Origin: Polytrichum commune | Lineage: Eukaryota; Streptophyta; Polytrichopsida; Polytrichales; Polytrichaceae | Direction: 5' to 3' | NCBI GenBank assembly: GCA_950295325.1 | Contig: OX485803.1 | Location: forward strand, 70,261,554-70,325,553 | Length of the DNA: 64,000 nt | Shown: positions 34,836 through 45,414 of the stretch, piece after piece | How the letters are laid out: each line of letters starts with the position of its first letter | Numbering within the stretch: the first letter of the stretch is position 1 | The notes under the pieces: generated by a model | Databases searched by the model: none | Seen by the model: only the letters and a program-made list of their open reading frames with translations | Told to the model about the DNA's origin: nothing | Program-made: the position numbers and the translations under genes

Positions 34836-36196
34836 ATATGTCATAACAACATGAAAAATTCTTGAATTTCGCATCAAATTCTGTAGTTTTGCTCCTCCAA
34901 TATGTTTCGTGTTGTTCGTGTTTCTTTCACGAATGTACGCAACATGTACGAGATAAAATCATTCACAATAGATTTATATTTTCCTTCATTCAAAGAGGAG
35001 GGGTGAGGATGGAGAGAGGTTTTACTCAGCTGGTAGATAATTAAAGTTTAGGTAAGCCTCTATTTGGCACCTAGAGCTGAGACCGAGACTCTGTCTTTGC
35101 GTAAGCCGGAGGGAGCTTGCTCCCAGGGATGGCTGACTTTGGCGTTAAAGTACAGAGAACTCCTGAAGATGGCAGGTGCTTAAAGGCCTGTCACTCGTTG
35201 ATGATCCTTGTAATTTATCCACTACTGTCCCCTTTATTGTTTATCTTATTTGTACCCATTCGTGGATGTTCCGCCCAAACACTGGTTTGTTCCACTTCAG
35301 ATATTGGAATTGCTTGGACCTGAATTCTTGTCAGTTCTAACAGGCTCTTTCACCATTCAAGTGTGGGAAGTAAGTTTGGGGGGTAAAAAATGAACGCCAA
35401 ACTGTTGCGGGAGGATGTAAATATCCTGGAACCGTGATATGTACACATTGAATATCTGAATGACGGGTCAATCACCGACAAATTGAGCATTTCTGGAACA
35501 GCTAGTCGCCACATCTTTGGACAAGTGCCCTGTTACAAATACATAATGTTATATCAAGATAAATCATATCCAAATCGCTATGTACTGCATCGCTGTAATG
35601 ATATCCTCAACATTCTCGTATCATGCTGGCCATTTTGCTCGAAGCAATTCTTGGGTAAATTTGTTGCCTTCCAGATGCAGTGGATGGAATTAGCTATCAC
35701 CTCTAAATTTCTCATCAGTTTATAATTGGTTTATAATTATCAATCAGTTTCTAATTGATGCGTCCTTACACTTTCTGCAATCCTCATCTCATATTATACA
35801 TTATGTACATTTTGACAGTTTGATCACTTCCAGGCCATATTTTGCTGTTAACTTTTCAGCAAACTGTGGTGTCTCACGACTTCTCCTTCGTGACAGTACT
35901 CAGCAGGCAACCCTCGGAAATGCTGCCATTTTAGAAAGTGCTTTACCCCTCAGGCCTGTAGACGTCTAGTCATTCGCGTGTAGCAATGTCACCACTGCAA
36001 GCTGCTTTGCAACGCCTTGATATTGATCACTTGTGACGGCCCATATATTCGGAATGCATCTCGAAAATGTGGTTCTATCATTTCAACTTCGGCGCCTTAA
36101 ACCCATCGTATTCTTGCAACACGAGATTTCTAACACGCTTCCAGCGCAACTTAGACAAAAAATATATAAATAAATAGCCATCAGCCACACATCCCC
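34836..36196 (+). other. 3' flank of the epimerase gene, no second gene recognised
   Basis: Contains the probable 3' UTR. A good donor-like AG|GTAAGC at about 35052 may indicate UTR splicing or be fortuitous. The short frames at 34862-35044, 35117-35323 and 35483-35725 show no recognisable domain. TTATAATTGGTTTATAATTA near 35722-35740 is a possible AT-rich polyadenylation region. Confidence 0.4.
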
Positions 36197-36268
36197 GCGT
36201 TTATAGTCCAACGGTTAGGATAATTGCCTTCCAAGCAATAGACCCGGGTTCGACTCCCGGCAGACGCA
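36197..36268 (+). tRNA. tRNA-Gly (UCC)
   Basis: The 72-nt sequence folds as a standard cloverleaf: D-arm GTCC...GGAT, anticodon stem ATTGC/GCAAT with loop CTTCCAA (anticodon TCC at 36230-36232), T-arm CCGGG TTCGACT CCCGG, discriminator A and no encoded CCA. It reads GGA codons. The acceptor stem GCGTTTA opposite CAGACGC has one T.G wobble and one A.C mismatch at its base, where the usual plant gene has GCGTCTG, so two substitutions have occurred in the 5' strand. Boxes A and B are otherwise intact. Probably functional, but a weakened or decaying copy is possible. Confidence 0.85.
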
Positions 36269-36297
36269 CCCTCGGGGATTTCGGGGATTCCGAGGAA

Positions 36298-36320
36298 GCT
36301 GGAATAACTAGCTTTCAGTT

Positions 36321-36353
<33 letters not shown>

Positions 36354-36377
36354 GAGGTTCGACCCCTCCTTCTAGCG
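36298..36377 (+). tRNA. tRNA-Asn (GUU)-like gene with D-arm insertion
   Basis: The acceptor GCTGGAA/TTCTAGC, anticodon arm GTGGC TGTTAAC..CAC with anticodon GTT, T-arm GGAGG TTCGACC CCTCC and discriminator G are those of plant tRNA-Asn. The length is 80 instead of 74: between the acceptor and the D-loop the sequence reads TAACTAGCTTTCAGTTGG instead of the usual TAGCTCAGTTGG. Six extra bases (like ACTA plus TT) lengthen the acceptor/D connector and split the A-box. A four-pair D-stem GCTT/GAGC can still form. Eukaryotic tRNA introns normally sit after the anticodon, so splicing would not remove this. It is probably a young pseudogene, 29 nt downstream of the tRNA-Gly. Confidence 0.8.
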
Positions 36378-37055
36378 ATTTTTTTTCATGCTTTCCAATG
36401 ATCCACTTGCACCATTCACTATACTAAGTCATTACGTAGAAGTTGAATGCTCAGGTGCATCTTGGGAGCAAGAGGCTCCCCCCAATGGAAAGGCTAATTT
36501 CCTTAAACTTGATAACGATGAACTATTTGCCAAGACACATGCTAGGGTTATAAAGCATTTGCTAAGTTGTGTCATAAAATAATATAAATTTATGGGTACT
36601 TGTGAAATATCGTGAATGAGAAGTTGTGTGGAGCCATCAAATGATGACATTGGTACAATTCGAAATACACAAACAAAATCATAGTCCATCCACAATAAAA
36701 TTAGTAGACAAAATAAAATAGAAATCATCATAGTCATATAGTTGTTTTGATGAGAGAATTGAGATGTCCCTTGAGATATGAACACTTCATGATGCCTAGT
36801 TTGGTTACTTCTCTTAAATGATCATCTCTATTTGAGTGGTGTGGCTTTGAGAACATGATATCAATAAAACATATGTTTAAAGAAGATTGCACTACGTGCT
36901 CAAAATATAATTACCACTTTAGACTAAATAATCAACATAATTGGAGGGACGTACATGACCACTTAATGAGCACGAGAAATCTTCATTTTGATAACGAATG
37001 GGGTATTCATATGAGCTCCAAAAATTATGAGGAAAGTGGCTATGGCCTCCATTTA
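36378..37055. repeat. Intergenic; left part of a dispersed repeat from ~36870
   Basis: From about 36870 the sequence matches 21370-21560 and about 48880-49010 (shared TGCTCAAAAT, AACATAATT, TCTTCATTTTGA, GAGGAAAGTGGCTA-type words). It is interrupted at 37055 by the GGGCC element and resumes at 38427. The part from 36378 to 36870 has no recognised gene. Confidence 0.6.
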
Positions 37056-38426
37056 GGGCCAGTTTACACTATGGACCATGAAGTCGGACCATGGAAGATG
37101 GCCTTTGTCAATGGTTTGAGTTCACGGTCCAACTTCCATGGTCCGACTTCTCAAAAAAATAGTTTTGAAAGCCTTGGGCCCCTCACTAGGTGTAAACCGA
37201 ATGTGGACCATGAAGAATGACCACGCACCAAAAAGTGAAGGTGCTGATTTTTTTTAATACATGCCCAAAAAGGGTAGTTTTGAAAAATATTCAAGTTTGA
37301 CCATTTTCTTGTCTTCTCTTGGGCTTCACTTGTCTTCACTTCTTGTTAAATGTGTCAAAGATTTGGGTTGCAAATCCTCTCACAACAACTTTTACAAAAA
37401 AAATGAGCGATTTAATTTGTACATGTTCAATGTAATTTATATGTGACGTGTACCTTGTGTTGTCACTACACTAAATAAGATATTTAGTGTTTGTTTAGTT
37501 TAAATGTTGTTACCACCCTACCTTGCTCAACACTATTTTTCAATTCTTTGATAATTAGTGTTAGAAGATTTGCTAGAAGATATGTTGGAATTCTCCTTTA
37601 ATCATTGTTATTTATTTCTATATCCTTACTAACACTAAATTCAAACATGTAACTTCCACATATTACCGTAGTTGATATTTAGTGTTTGATTTTACATTTA
37701 ATGTTACTTACTTTCATAGGGTTATTGATATTTAGTGTATGCATTCGTATTTAGTGTATCAAACACTATATATCTTGTTTAGTGTAGTAGAAAACTATGC
37801 AAAAAAGAACCGCAATCGCTTTCCCATTTTGGTTCTTTTGACCACCCTGATCTACAGTCACTAAACAACTACAGTTTTTTCTTTTTCGTTTTTCAACTAT
37901 AATTTTTTTAAATTGTAGGGTTTATAAACTACCGTTGGAAAGGTATTTTCAAGACCTTTCCAACGGTATATTAAAAGCCCCCCCAAATTCCAAATATTGC
38001 AGTTGGTAGGCCAAAAAAATAAAGTTGCACTTGAATTCTTAAGTTCTGGATGTCCCACGTTGTTTGGTGAAACACTTGGGAGCCAGTTTCAGGGGTAGGG
38101 CAAGGTTGTCATGGTATGTCTCATGGGCTATGATATAATTAAGGCACATAGAGGGTAGATTCATTAAGAATTTATTGAAATGGCATTTCTCTGACATGGG
38201 CCCTTGCGTTGTCCTACCAGACCACCTCTCTTGCGCCTCTCACTGCAAAACCCGTTGGACCATGTCAATGCATTTATTAGGCCTTAAAATTCATATTTTG
38301 GGGACCTCGACCTCCATGGTCCCTCTGCCATTTTTTCCTTAGTGTAAACCTAAGTTGTCCTTGCAGCCAATCAGCTGCCTTGCAGAGCCCTGTTCCAACT
38401 TCATGGTCCATAGTGTAAACCGGCCC
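37056..38426. mobile_element. Harbinger-like element I, 1371 bp, TSD TTA
   Basis: The left end GGGCCAGTTTACACTATGG, then ACCATGAAGT, pairs with the right end ACTTCATGGTCCATAGTG then TAAACCGGCCC. TTA flanks both ends (37053-37055 and 38427-38429), the canonical target duplication of PIF/Harbinger elements. The interior matches the 614-bp element at 15555-16168, plus a CACTA-like element nested at 37464-37789. No transposase is encoded. Outside the element, the two flanks join into a sequence that resembles an uninterrupted copy near 21540-21600, supporting insertion into an older repeat. It ends about 1.26 kb from the 3' end of the HARBI1-like gene. Confidence 0.9.
37464..37789. mobile_element. 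CACTA-like miniature element nested in element I
   Basis: Inverted arms of about 30 bp: CACTACACTAAATAAGATAT at the left and ATATCTTGTTTAGTGTAGT at the right, each followed inward by TTTAGTGTTTG or complement. These are the same termini as the 25301-25526 element. The element is 326 bp, AT-rich and non-coding, with several internal TATTTAGTGT words. It lies wholly inside the Harbinger-like element, so it inserted later. Confidence 0.7.
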
Positions 38427-38429
38427 TTA

Positions 38430-39687
38430 GATTTCCTATCCATCTCATGCTAATCATGTGTTTTATATCCTAGGAGATGGCAGCTAGTCGGAAAAGTAAT
38501 CATAGAAGACTCACCTACCTTGGCGGGTAATGATTCATGAATCGAGCTTTTGGAGGTGATATATATATATGCAATAGCAACATCAGGGGATTCAATCATT
38601 CAAATTTGAGAATGAGAACAATGGTATTACAGGATCAAGTAAGCACTCATTGAATGCTGGCAAAGGTGTTGGGCATCTAATCTCCTGTGATGTCTACTGC
38701 TAAGTTTAAAGAGCTGCTGGAACGTGTATTTGCAATGGAAGTTCCCATGGACCAACATGCTGAGGAACAGGAATTGCTGCATTTGAACCCTTTAAAAGAA
38801 ATATGCTAGAAGAAACATGAGGCAGCAAGAGACTGCAAATTCATTCATCATTTCCACACAGGTCACCACCATCACTTAGAATCTTGGTGAAAGCATGAAC
38901 ATGAAGAGTCTTCCCTGAGTGAGAATCACTCGCCAAAAATGAGCATCATCATCACGAGGTCACGGGAATGCAGATTGTATTCAACTGATTTATTCAATTT
39001 TAATTCCTGCAATGTTGAGTTGCCACAGCAGAAATCTGTTGGTGTTACCTAGAGCTAGGAAAACTAGACCGTTGTCTATTGCGAAAAAGGAAAGAGAAAG
39101 ACGGCCTATGCTCATCATTGTTTGCTATTTCTAAGCATAATAAGAACAAAGAAGCTTAGCATGCTATACCAGGAGAATTCTTCTCAATCCTTTGTCTCCT
39201 TCACATGGTTGCATGGAGCATAGAGATAGGCAAGATCTTGAAATTTGCCGAAGGAAAATCTTGATAACCTCACTTTGCCTGCATTTCCAGAAGTGAAGAT
39301 TCTGAGAAATCGCTCAATGCACCGATGCCTGTGTCAGGGTCCTCAGTGTTGGTGACTGCTTAAAATTGCTAGAAAATGGAATGCCACTGGTAGGTAAACC
39401 TTCTACTTTACTTTTGCTGAGTGATGAGGAGCTCCAGAACCTCCGCATCAGACAAACCCTAGTGCTGCAGCCAAAGAGTACAACAGTTTGAAAACCAATA
39501 GAAGACTAGGTGTAAGAGGACTCACTGGAAAAGCAATTGTGAAATGCACATAAGTGAAATAAAGTGCGGTTGAATTGAGTGAGTGAGGTTGTATTCAGCT
39601 CAGGCTTTCATTAACTTACATAAGGTCCATTGACTGCAAATATCGATTGGGTTTCAACTTGCATCTTTTGCTGTCCTGTGACCCCAA
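38430..39687. other. Intergenic, no gene recognised
   Basis: The first ~90 bp resume the older repeat interrupted by element I. The remainder, up to the stop of the HARBI1-like gene, has no recognised coding sequence and probably includes that gene's 3' UTR at its right end. Confidence 0.45.
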
Positions 39688-40968
39688 TCAAGAGGAGGGT
39701 GCCTTCCTCTTGCCCTTGACAGCCCATAAATGTTCCAACAGGTCATTCCTGAGTATGAAATAGGTGTCTGTATTTTCCATCTCTTCTGTACCTTGCTTGT
39801 AGGCATCGAGACTCGGGCCTCGCCTCAGGTTTGTACCCATCCTGTTATCAAATAAAAACTCTAGATTTAAACCAGCCTCGTCCTCGATAATCATATTATG
39901 TAGAATGACACAAGCCAGAAAGATGTCCTTGATTGTGTCTCTACTCCATTTCCGACATGGATTCTGAATGGCTGTGAAGCGAGCCTGGAGAACAGCTAAG
40001 GCCGTCTCTACGTCCTTCATTACCGCCTCTTGCTTCTTTGCAAAATGTTCTACTTTCTCATCCTGGATTTCATGTAATTCATTTGTAGTCTGCACAAATA
40101 TCGGCCATCTTGGGTAGGTGCAATCGGTGAGCAGATAATATTGTGGGTATGTCTTGCCATTTAGTACATAATTGATGTCCGCAGCTTCACCCTTGAGCAG
40201 CTTTGCAACAAGAGGAGATCTGTCCAGGACGCTCAAATCGTCCTTCCACTCTGGTAGCTTGAAGTAGGCATGCCAAATCCAAAGCGATTGATCCGCTATG
40301 GCCTCAAAAATGATGGAGCGGTTCGTGTCTTTGTCTTGGAATTGGGCCTCCCAGTTTTTCCACCTGTAGTGCATACAATCCAGTGAAGCAAACATACCTG
40401 GAAACCCCCTCTGCGTATTGTTTTCCAGCTGCTTCAAGATGTCCTTGCGAGTGGGCTGCCTCAAGTACCTCCTCTCAAAAATCTCCCTAATTGCACGCAC
40501 AAAGCGCTTCAGACATTCTTGTGCTGTGCTTTCACCCAATCTGCAATACTCATCATTTGCAACTCCACATGTGAGCATTCGCAGTGCAGCAGTCGACTTT
40601 TGAAGTGAGCTCAAGCCAAGGGCGCCCGTAGCATCTCTCTTTTGCAAGAAGTACCGATCATGTGCACACACTTTATCGAGGACCCTGAGAAACAAGCTCC
40701 GGCGCATCCTGTACCGCTTGCGGAAGCAACTGTCATCATATACAGGTTGTTCAGAGAAGTAGTCTCGCACAATCTGTTGGTGCCCTAATTCTCTCTCTCT
40801 ATGCAGATTCGGAGCACGACCTGGGCGAGAACCCCCGTGCTTGGTGCCTTCAACCGCCTGCTCTAGGTTAGTAATGAGCACTTGTAGAAAGAGCTCTTCT
40901 GCTTCGTCATCTTCCAGTTGTTCCTTCAATGACTCACAAAGTTGCTGATGCCATTGCTTCAAAGCCAT
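39688..40968 (-). CDS. HARBI1-like protein (PIF/Harbinger DDE nuclease family)
   Basis: The 426-aa single open frame matches plant HARBI1-like proteins, the DDE domain of PIF/Harbinger transposases. A helical region at about 114-160 (LSSLQKSTAALRMLTCGV, ESTAQECLKRFVRAI) precedes the catalytic core. D197 in FASLDCMHYRWKN, D282 in YYLLTDCTYPRWPIFV and E321 in KDVETALAVLQARF form the DDE triad; LWIWHAYFKLP, VLDRSPL and ACVILHNMIIEDE are family blocks. CTDC(T)YP replaces the more usual DGIYP. The N-terminus (1-60) is acidic and family-variable. ATG 40968 is preceded in frame by TGA, fixing the start. No disabling mutation is visible and no terminal repeats flank it closely, so it is either a domesticated gene or an immobile transposase. 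A partner Myb-like protein, usual in autonomous elements, is absent here. Nuclear location is inferred. Confidence 0.92.
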   Translation of the reverse strand: MALKQWHQQLCESLKEQLEDDEAEELFLQVLITNLEQAVEGTKHGGSRPGRAPNLHRERELGHQQIVRDYFSEQPVYDDSCFRKRYRMRRSLFLRVLDKVCAHDRYFLQKRDATGALGLSSLQKSTAALRMLTCGVANDEYCRLGESTAQECLKRFVRAIREIFERRYLRQPTRKDILKQLENNTQRGFPGMFASLDCMHYRWKNWEAQFQDKDTNRSIIFEAIADQSLWIWHAYFKLPEWKDDLSVLDRSPLVAKLLKGEAADINYVLNGKTYPQYYLLTDCTYPRWPIFVQTTNELHEIQDEKVEHFAKKQEAVMKDVETALAVLQARFTAIQNPCRKWSRDTIKDIFLACVILHNMIIEDEAGLNLEFLFDNRMGTNLRRGPSLDAYKQGTEEMENTDTYFILRNDLLEHLWAVKGKRKAPSS

Positions 40969-42030
40969 GGAGCTCTGATCTCAGGCCACAATTAAGAGAA
41001 ACAAACTCAGCACAACATTTATGGCAGGAAGCAGTAACTGGTAGCTAAGAGTTTAGCGCAGCTGAAATCCTCCACTGCAAGCAAAAATTGCCTTCGGAGA
41101 TGGTCTTATTCCTGCGTCATCTTCCATACCTGTAATAACTAGAGGCCATCATCAAGAACACCATGAGGAAGGCAGAGTCTGAAATATACAGAAATCTTCT
41201 GCCAGCAATTTTCTAACAAGGTCAACATACATCATTCCGGGAATGACAGCATAGAATCAAAGGTGTAATACCACATGTGGACCATGCTGCCAAATTGGTG
41301 AAATTAAGCATTAATGAACAATTTACATCAATTTTAGAGATACAAATTGGAAATTAGAGAACTCGTATAATTGTTACATACTGTTCAATTGTTGAAATTC
41401 CTTGCTGTTAAATTTTATTCCACTAAAAATATCTCTTCCTGGTGAATTCGTTATTACTGCAGAAATCAGTCTCCTCAGATTTAGTGCTCCCTGGCAACTG
41501 TGTCTGCAAGAACGAAAAGGGTAAAGGAAAGGAGGAGGATGTCTCGATGGGTCCTAACATAAACCTTGTAAAATACTGTGAATCCTATGTACATACAAGT
41601 TAAATCTCAACGAAGTGAAATCTTTCAAAGCTCTGCCAAGGTTAGCCTACACAGGAATCACAACAGGAGATTCTCCGTTTCTTACAATCTTGATCTAAGG
41701 AACGTCGTAAATTTTCCGCTCACATTTTATGAAAACCCTAACACGGCATGCAGTTCCGCCAATTCCAGAAGCAGGCATAACATGAGTGAATTGTTGCAGA
41801 AGCTTACCTACTTGGACGAGGTGCAGTCGGAGGTGCCAACATGGCGAAGAGAGAGGAGAATCCACTGTGCGAGACAACGTGAGCAAGTGGCGCTTCTCCT
41901 CTGATAGAATTCGTGAGCCCTGTTGTTGCGTGCCTCGCTCCGCAATCGAACTTCTTCAAGCCTTCTCAAAAGTTTTGCTCTCTGCTTCCCTCGTGATCAG
42001 AAGCTCCCCTAAACCCTAAACCCCCAACGC
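40969..42030 (-). promoter_or_regulatory. Leader exon, leader intron and telo-box of the HARBI1-like gene
   Basis: On the minus strand, GGGGTTTAGGGTTTAGGGG (about 42006-42025) is a double telo-box, an element common near the starts of plant housekeeping genes. A GC-richer leader of about 200 nt follows and ends in an excellent donor TAG|GTAAGC (exon end 41808, intron from 41807). The acceptor candidate TTTTTGCTTGCAG ends at 41075, giving a leader intron of about 730 nt and a second leader segment directly joined to the ATG at 40968. An alternative acceptor TTATTACAG lies slightly upstream. One leader ATG (about 41843) starts a short upstream frame that could be a uORF. The splice structure is inference. 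Confidence 0.6.
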
Positions 42031-42590
42031 TTCGGCTCCAACTTCCCACATAGCTTGCCAGCTTGCCATAAGCTTTACGAAAAAGGGTCTTAAATGGTTA
42101 CTTTTTCCCGGCTACCATAGGCTATGAAACACACGATTAATGCTCATTCATTTTTTAACACGTGGCTTTTTGATATCCGCTCTTGGGGTCATACTTAATA
42201 ACACATCACTCAAAATTTATTGGTGTTTGATTAAGATAATCAACCAAATCAAGCATCTCTACTTTAAGTAGTTTCTTACAACACTTTCAAGTTCCAAGTT
42301 TCAAACAACTTCTAGGTAAGGCAACTCAATCTAAGGTAACGTGGTCTTTTTGTAGGCACTTCCAACTCCTATAGTCATACTTGTTGGAGTGGCTCAAAAA
42401 TTGAGAATCATTGAGGTTGTCATTTCAAATTTTATAAATCATGTTGAGATGCATAATTTATAGCAAGATCAAATTGAAGGATTCACTTCCTCTTTGAATG
42501 ATCACCTAGGTCCTCCGAATTATGTTAATTGATAAACCTCGAGTGATGTTTCCAGTTTGAGGACGTCGTCCAATCTCAATGTTCATATTA
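42031..42590. other. Intergenic, no gene recognised
   Basis: Promoter-proximal region of the HARBI1-like gene and then AT-rich DNA. The segment 42090-42180 shares words with 45070-45150 (AAATGGTTACTT), suggesting a dispersed repeat end. Confidence 0.45.
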
Positions 42591-43532
42591 CCGTAGGTTC
42601 ATAGCTGGTTCGACACATGTTAGCCGAATAATTAATTAAAGTTCAAAAAGTAAGTTCGGCACCTAAAAACAATATATTCATATTTTTGGCAATTTTGTCT
42701 TTTAATTTTTAAAAATTCAACTTAAATTCATTTTTAATTTTCTATTTAAGCTTATATCTTGTACATCTTTCTTGCATTGAATGACAAGTAAGATGTGAGT
42801 GAAGAGTTGAGAATGCTCTGTGCTTTATGCAAGTACAGTGGAGTTGTGTTCAACAATGCATATGGGATATGTAAACTTTGAGGTGAAGCACCGAGTTAGA
42901 CTTCATTTTTATAACACGCATAACTTTTGCATAGAGTCTTCAAATGACATAAAATTTGTTGGAGGTGAAAGATTACTTGATTTCTAAACTTTTCTTAGAC
43001 CAACATAATTCCAAAAAAGTTGATCTTCTATGCACAAATGAGCTCCGAAAAACTGTTATGAATGCATTTTAATTTTTTGATCTTTACACGGCTGCAATGT
43101 TTTGTCCATATCTTTTGCATAAAGACTTATTTTGACACAAAATTTGTTGGAGGTGGAAGAAGGATTGATTTCTCAACTTTTGTTAGTTGGACAAAATTCT
43201 ATAAAAATTCATCTTCTATGCTCAATTGGACTCCAAAAATTTGTGTACAACACATTTGAAAGCCTCACCTAGAGTCTTGCTACTTCTTAACCCATATTCT
43301 TTGTGGACTAATGTAAGTGAGCTTGATTACAAAAGGAGCACCTTCTCTCTTTCAAAATTCACATATGCTTCCATTGCAAGTAAAACTCTAGTGAGAAGTA
43401 AAAATTTCTTACTTTTTGGCAATTTTGAAAAATAATTAATTTTATATTTGGCAAAAAATGCCAATAATATTCCAAAATTTTTGACTTCTTTTTTTGGAAT
43501 TATTTAGTATCGGACCAGCTATGAACCTACGG
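42591..43532. mobile_element. Inverted-repeat element, ~942 bp, possible TA duplication
   Basis: The left end CCGTAGGTTCATAGCTGGTT then CGACAC is inverted at the right as GTATCGGACCAGCTATGAAC then CTACGG, a match of about 26 bp with two or three differences. TA flanks both sides, but as these could be part of the repeat, the duplication and superfamily remain uncertain. The interior holds two direct copies of a ~190-bp segment (from about 42905 and 43090), each with AAAATTTGTTGGAGGTG and ATCTTCTATGC. No transposase frame is present. Confidence 0.7.
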
Positions 43533-45414
43533 TACTATCATAGTATTGACAAATACTTGTTATATTGATCATTGTGCACATTATATAGATGCTTATGTTT
43601 TACTCTGGTAAAATCCACCAACTTGGGGCAACGCAAAAATGTCATTATTTGTATTAGATGATTTTTTTTGTATTCTTTAAATAAGAAATTACCAGTATTT
43701 GTCTGATTAGAACCTCGATGTGTTGACACACCTTGGTGGTGATTCTAAGCAACATGATACAATGCTTGACACATGCAAAATACTACATACAAGATTTTGA
43801 TTGTGAATATCTATAAAAAAAATGTCACATAATGCATTTATGTCAGTCCAAGGCTCTAAAAATACTAACTTTTATGTAACATAGGTTGGGAGATTCTAAA
43901 ACTATATACAAGGAGTAGAAATAATGGCACAAAATACCAAATGTTGCATAGATTTCTTTCTTATATCCTTCACATACTTGACCACATTTGCACCCCCATT
44001 TAAACTCATTTCTTCTATTAAAGAATGTTATTTGTAGAATGAAGCTACTTCAATAAGCATTTCTTATTCAAGATATGACTAATAATAAAGTGTTAATGCC
44101 CTTTTTATTAAACGTATGGTTAGGGTTATTGACAAGTTTAGAGTTAAGGTTAGTGCACAATTAGGTTGGTTTAGTACCTTAATGTAATTGCGAGTCAGGC
44201 TCATATGCAATCATGACATCCTTGAATGTAAATTGTGACTGAAGACTCAAAATGAATATAACAACAACTTTTGAGCATCTTGATTTCCCCTCGGGTTGCG
44301 TTGGTTCTCCCGGGGTGGTTATATTTTGATTCCTTCTTGCAATTGAGTTCTCAATTTGTGCTAAAAAAAAACAAAAAAACTTTTGAGCCAATTTTGAATT
44401 GTACATATATGAAACAAAACTATTACAAGTCAACTACAAGTTTCAATTCAAGAATTCCATACATAGTCATGTGGAGAAATCACTTAAGTTCCGTTGTCTT
44501 TTGTTGCTTGAGTTGCCTTGCTCAAGGTACTACATTGTTTATAATATATATTGTCACATGTGTAATAATGTCGCTTACCCTATTTTGAGGCATATGCTAG
44601 ATTACACCAATAACCAACAACTTCATCATTGATGTCACCTCTATGGTTGTCACACTTGTGGCAACCAAAGTGCACATTAGTATTAGCATGGATGTGTGAT
44701 GATTATAGAAAATTAGTATATCACGTGACAAAGTCAACATTACAATAATAGGAATTATAATTACAATGATGATAAGGTCATGTGTGCGAGCATGTCATTT
44801 CAATTCTTCGATGGTTTATTTTCATGTCAAAACTCGTGATCTTATGGGTCCAAGGAAACATGAGAATAAGGAGACTTAGATTGAGAACATGATTATATTC
44901 CTTGTGGTTTTGGGATCTAAGAGAAGGAGTGCCATTAACTTGGAAGTTGATATTACAAGCTTAAAGTGGACTACCAAGAGACAACACTTCAAGTAGAGGG
45001 TAAGTTAGATTGTTTGAATGCATGTGGGACTCACGCCCAACACCTTCAAGGTGGACTTCACCAAGGTACATGGGTATTAAATGGTTACTTCTTCCAACTA
45101 GTCCACTTGTCCTAGGATATGAACACACACAATTAGTACAACATGGCTAGCAAATCGAGACCGTAGCCATCACCGACTTTCTGCATAGTTTTTAGAGCTC
45201 ATGCGAATATCGTATTCATTATCGAATTGAAGATTTTTGTGTTTGTTAAATGGTCATATAAACCCCCCCTCCCCCCATTATGTTGACTATTGAGCCTAGT
45301 CTAATGGTTAAACTCATCATTATTCTTTGGGTATCTATTCTCGTAGCCACACCAAAATCACAAACCACTCAAATATAGGTGTCCCAATAAGAAAAGTGAT
45401 TGTAGCAGGGTTTC
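43533..45414. other. Intergenic with repeat fragments, no gene recognised
   Basis: The stretch about 44565-44710 shares words with the repeat family described from 45415 (CCCTATTTTGAGGCATATGC, TGATGTCACCT). No coding sequence is recognised; frames such as 44271-44588 are AT-driven. Confidence 0.5.

Noticed and set aside
42006-42025. Telomere-like repeat as an interstitial telomere
   Set aside because: Only two AAACCCT units, directly at the inferred start of a gene; fits a promoter telo-box better.
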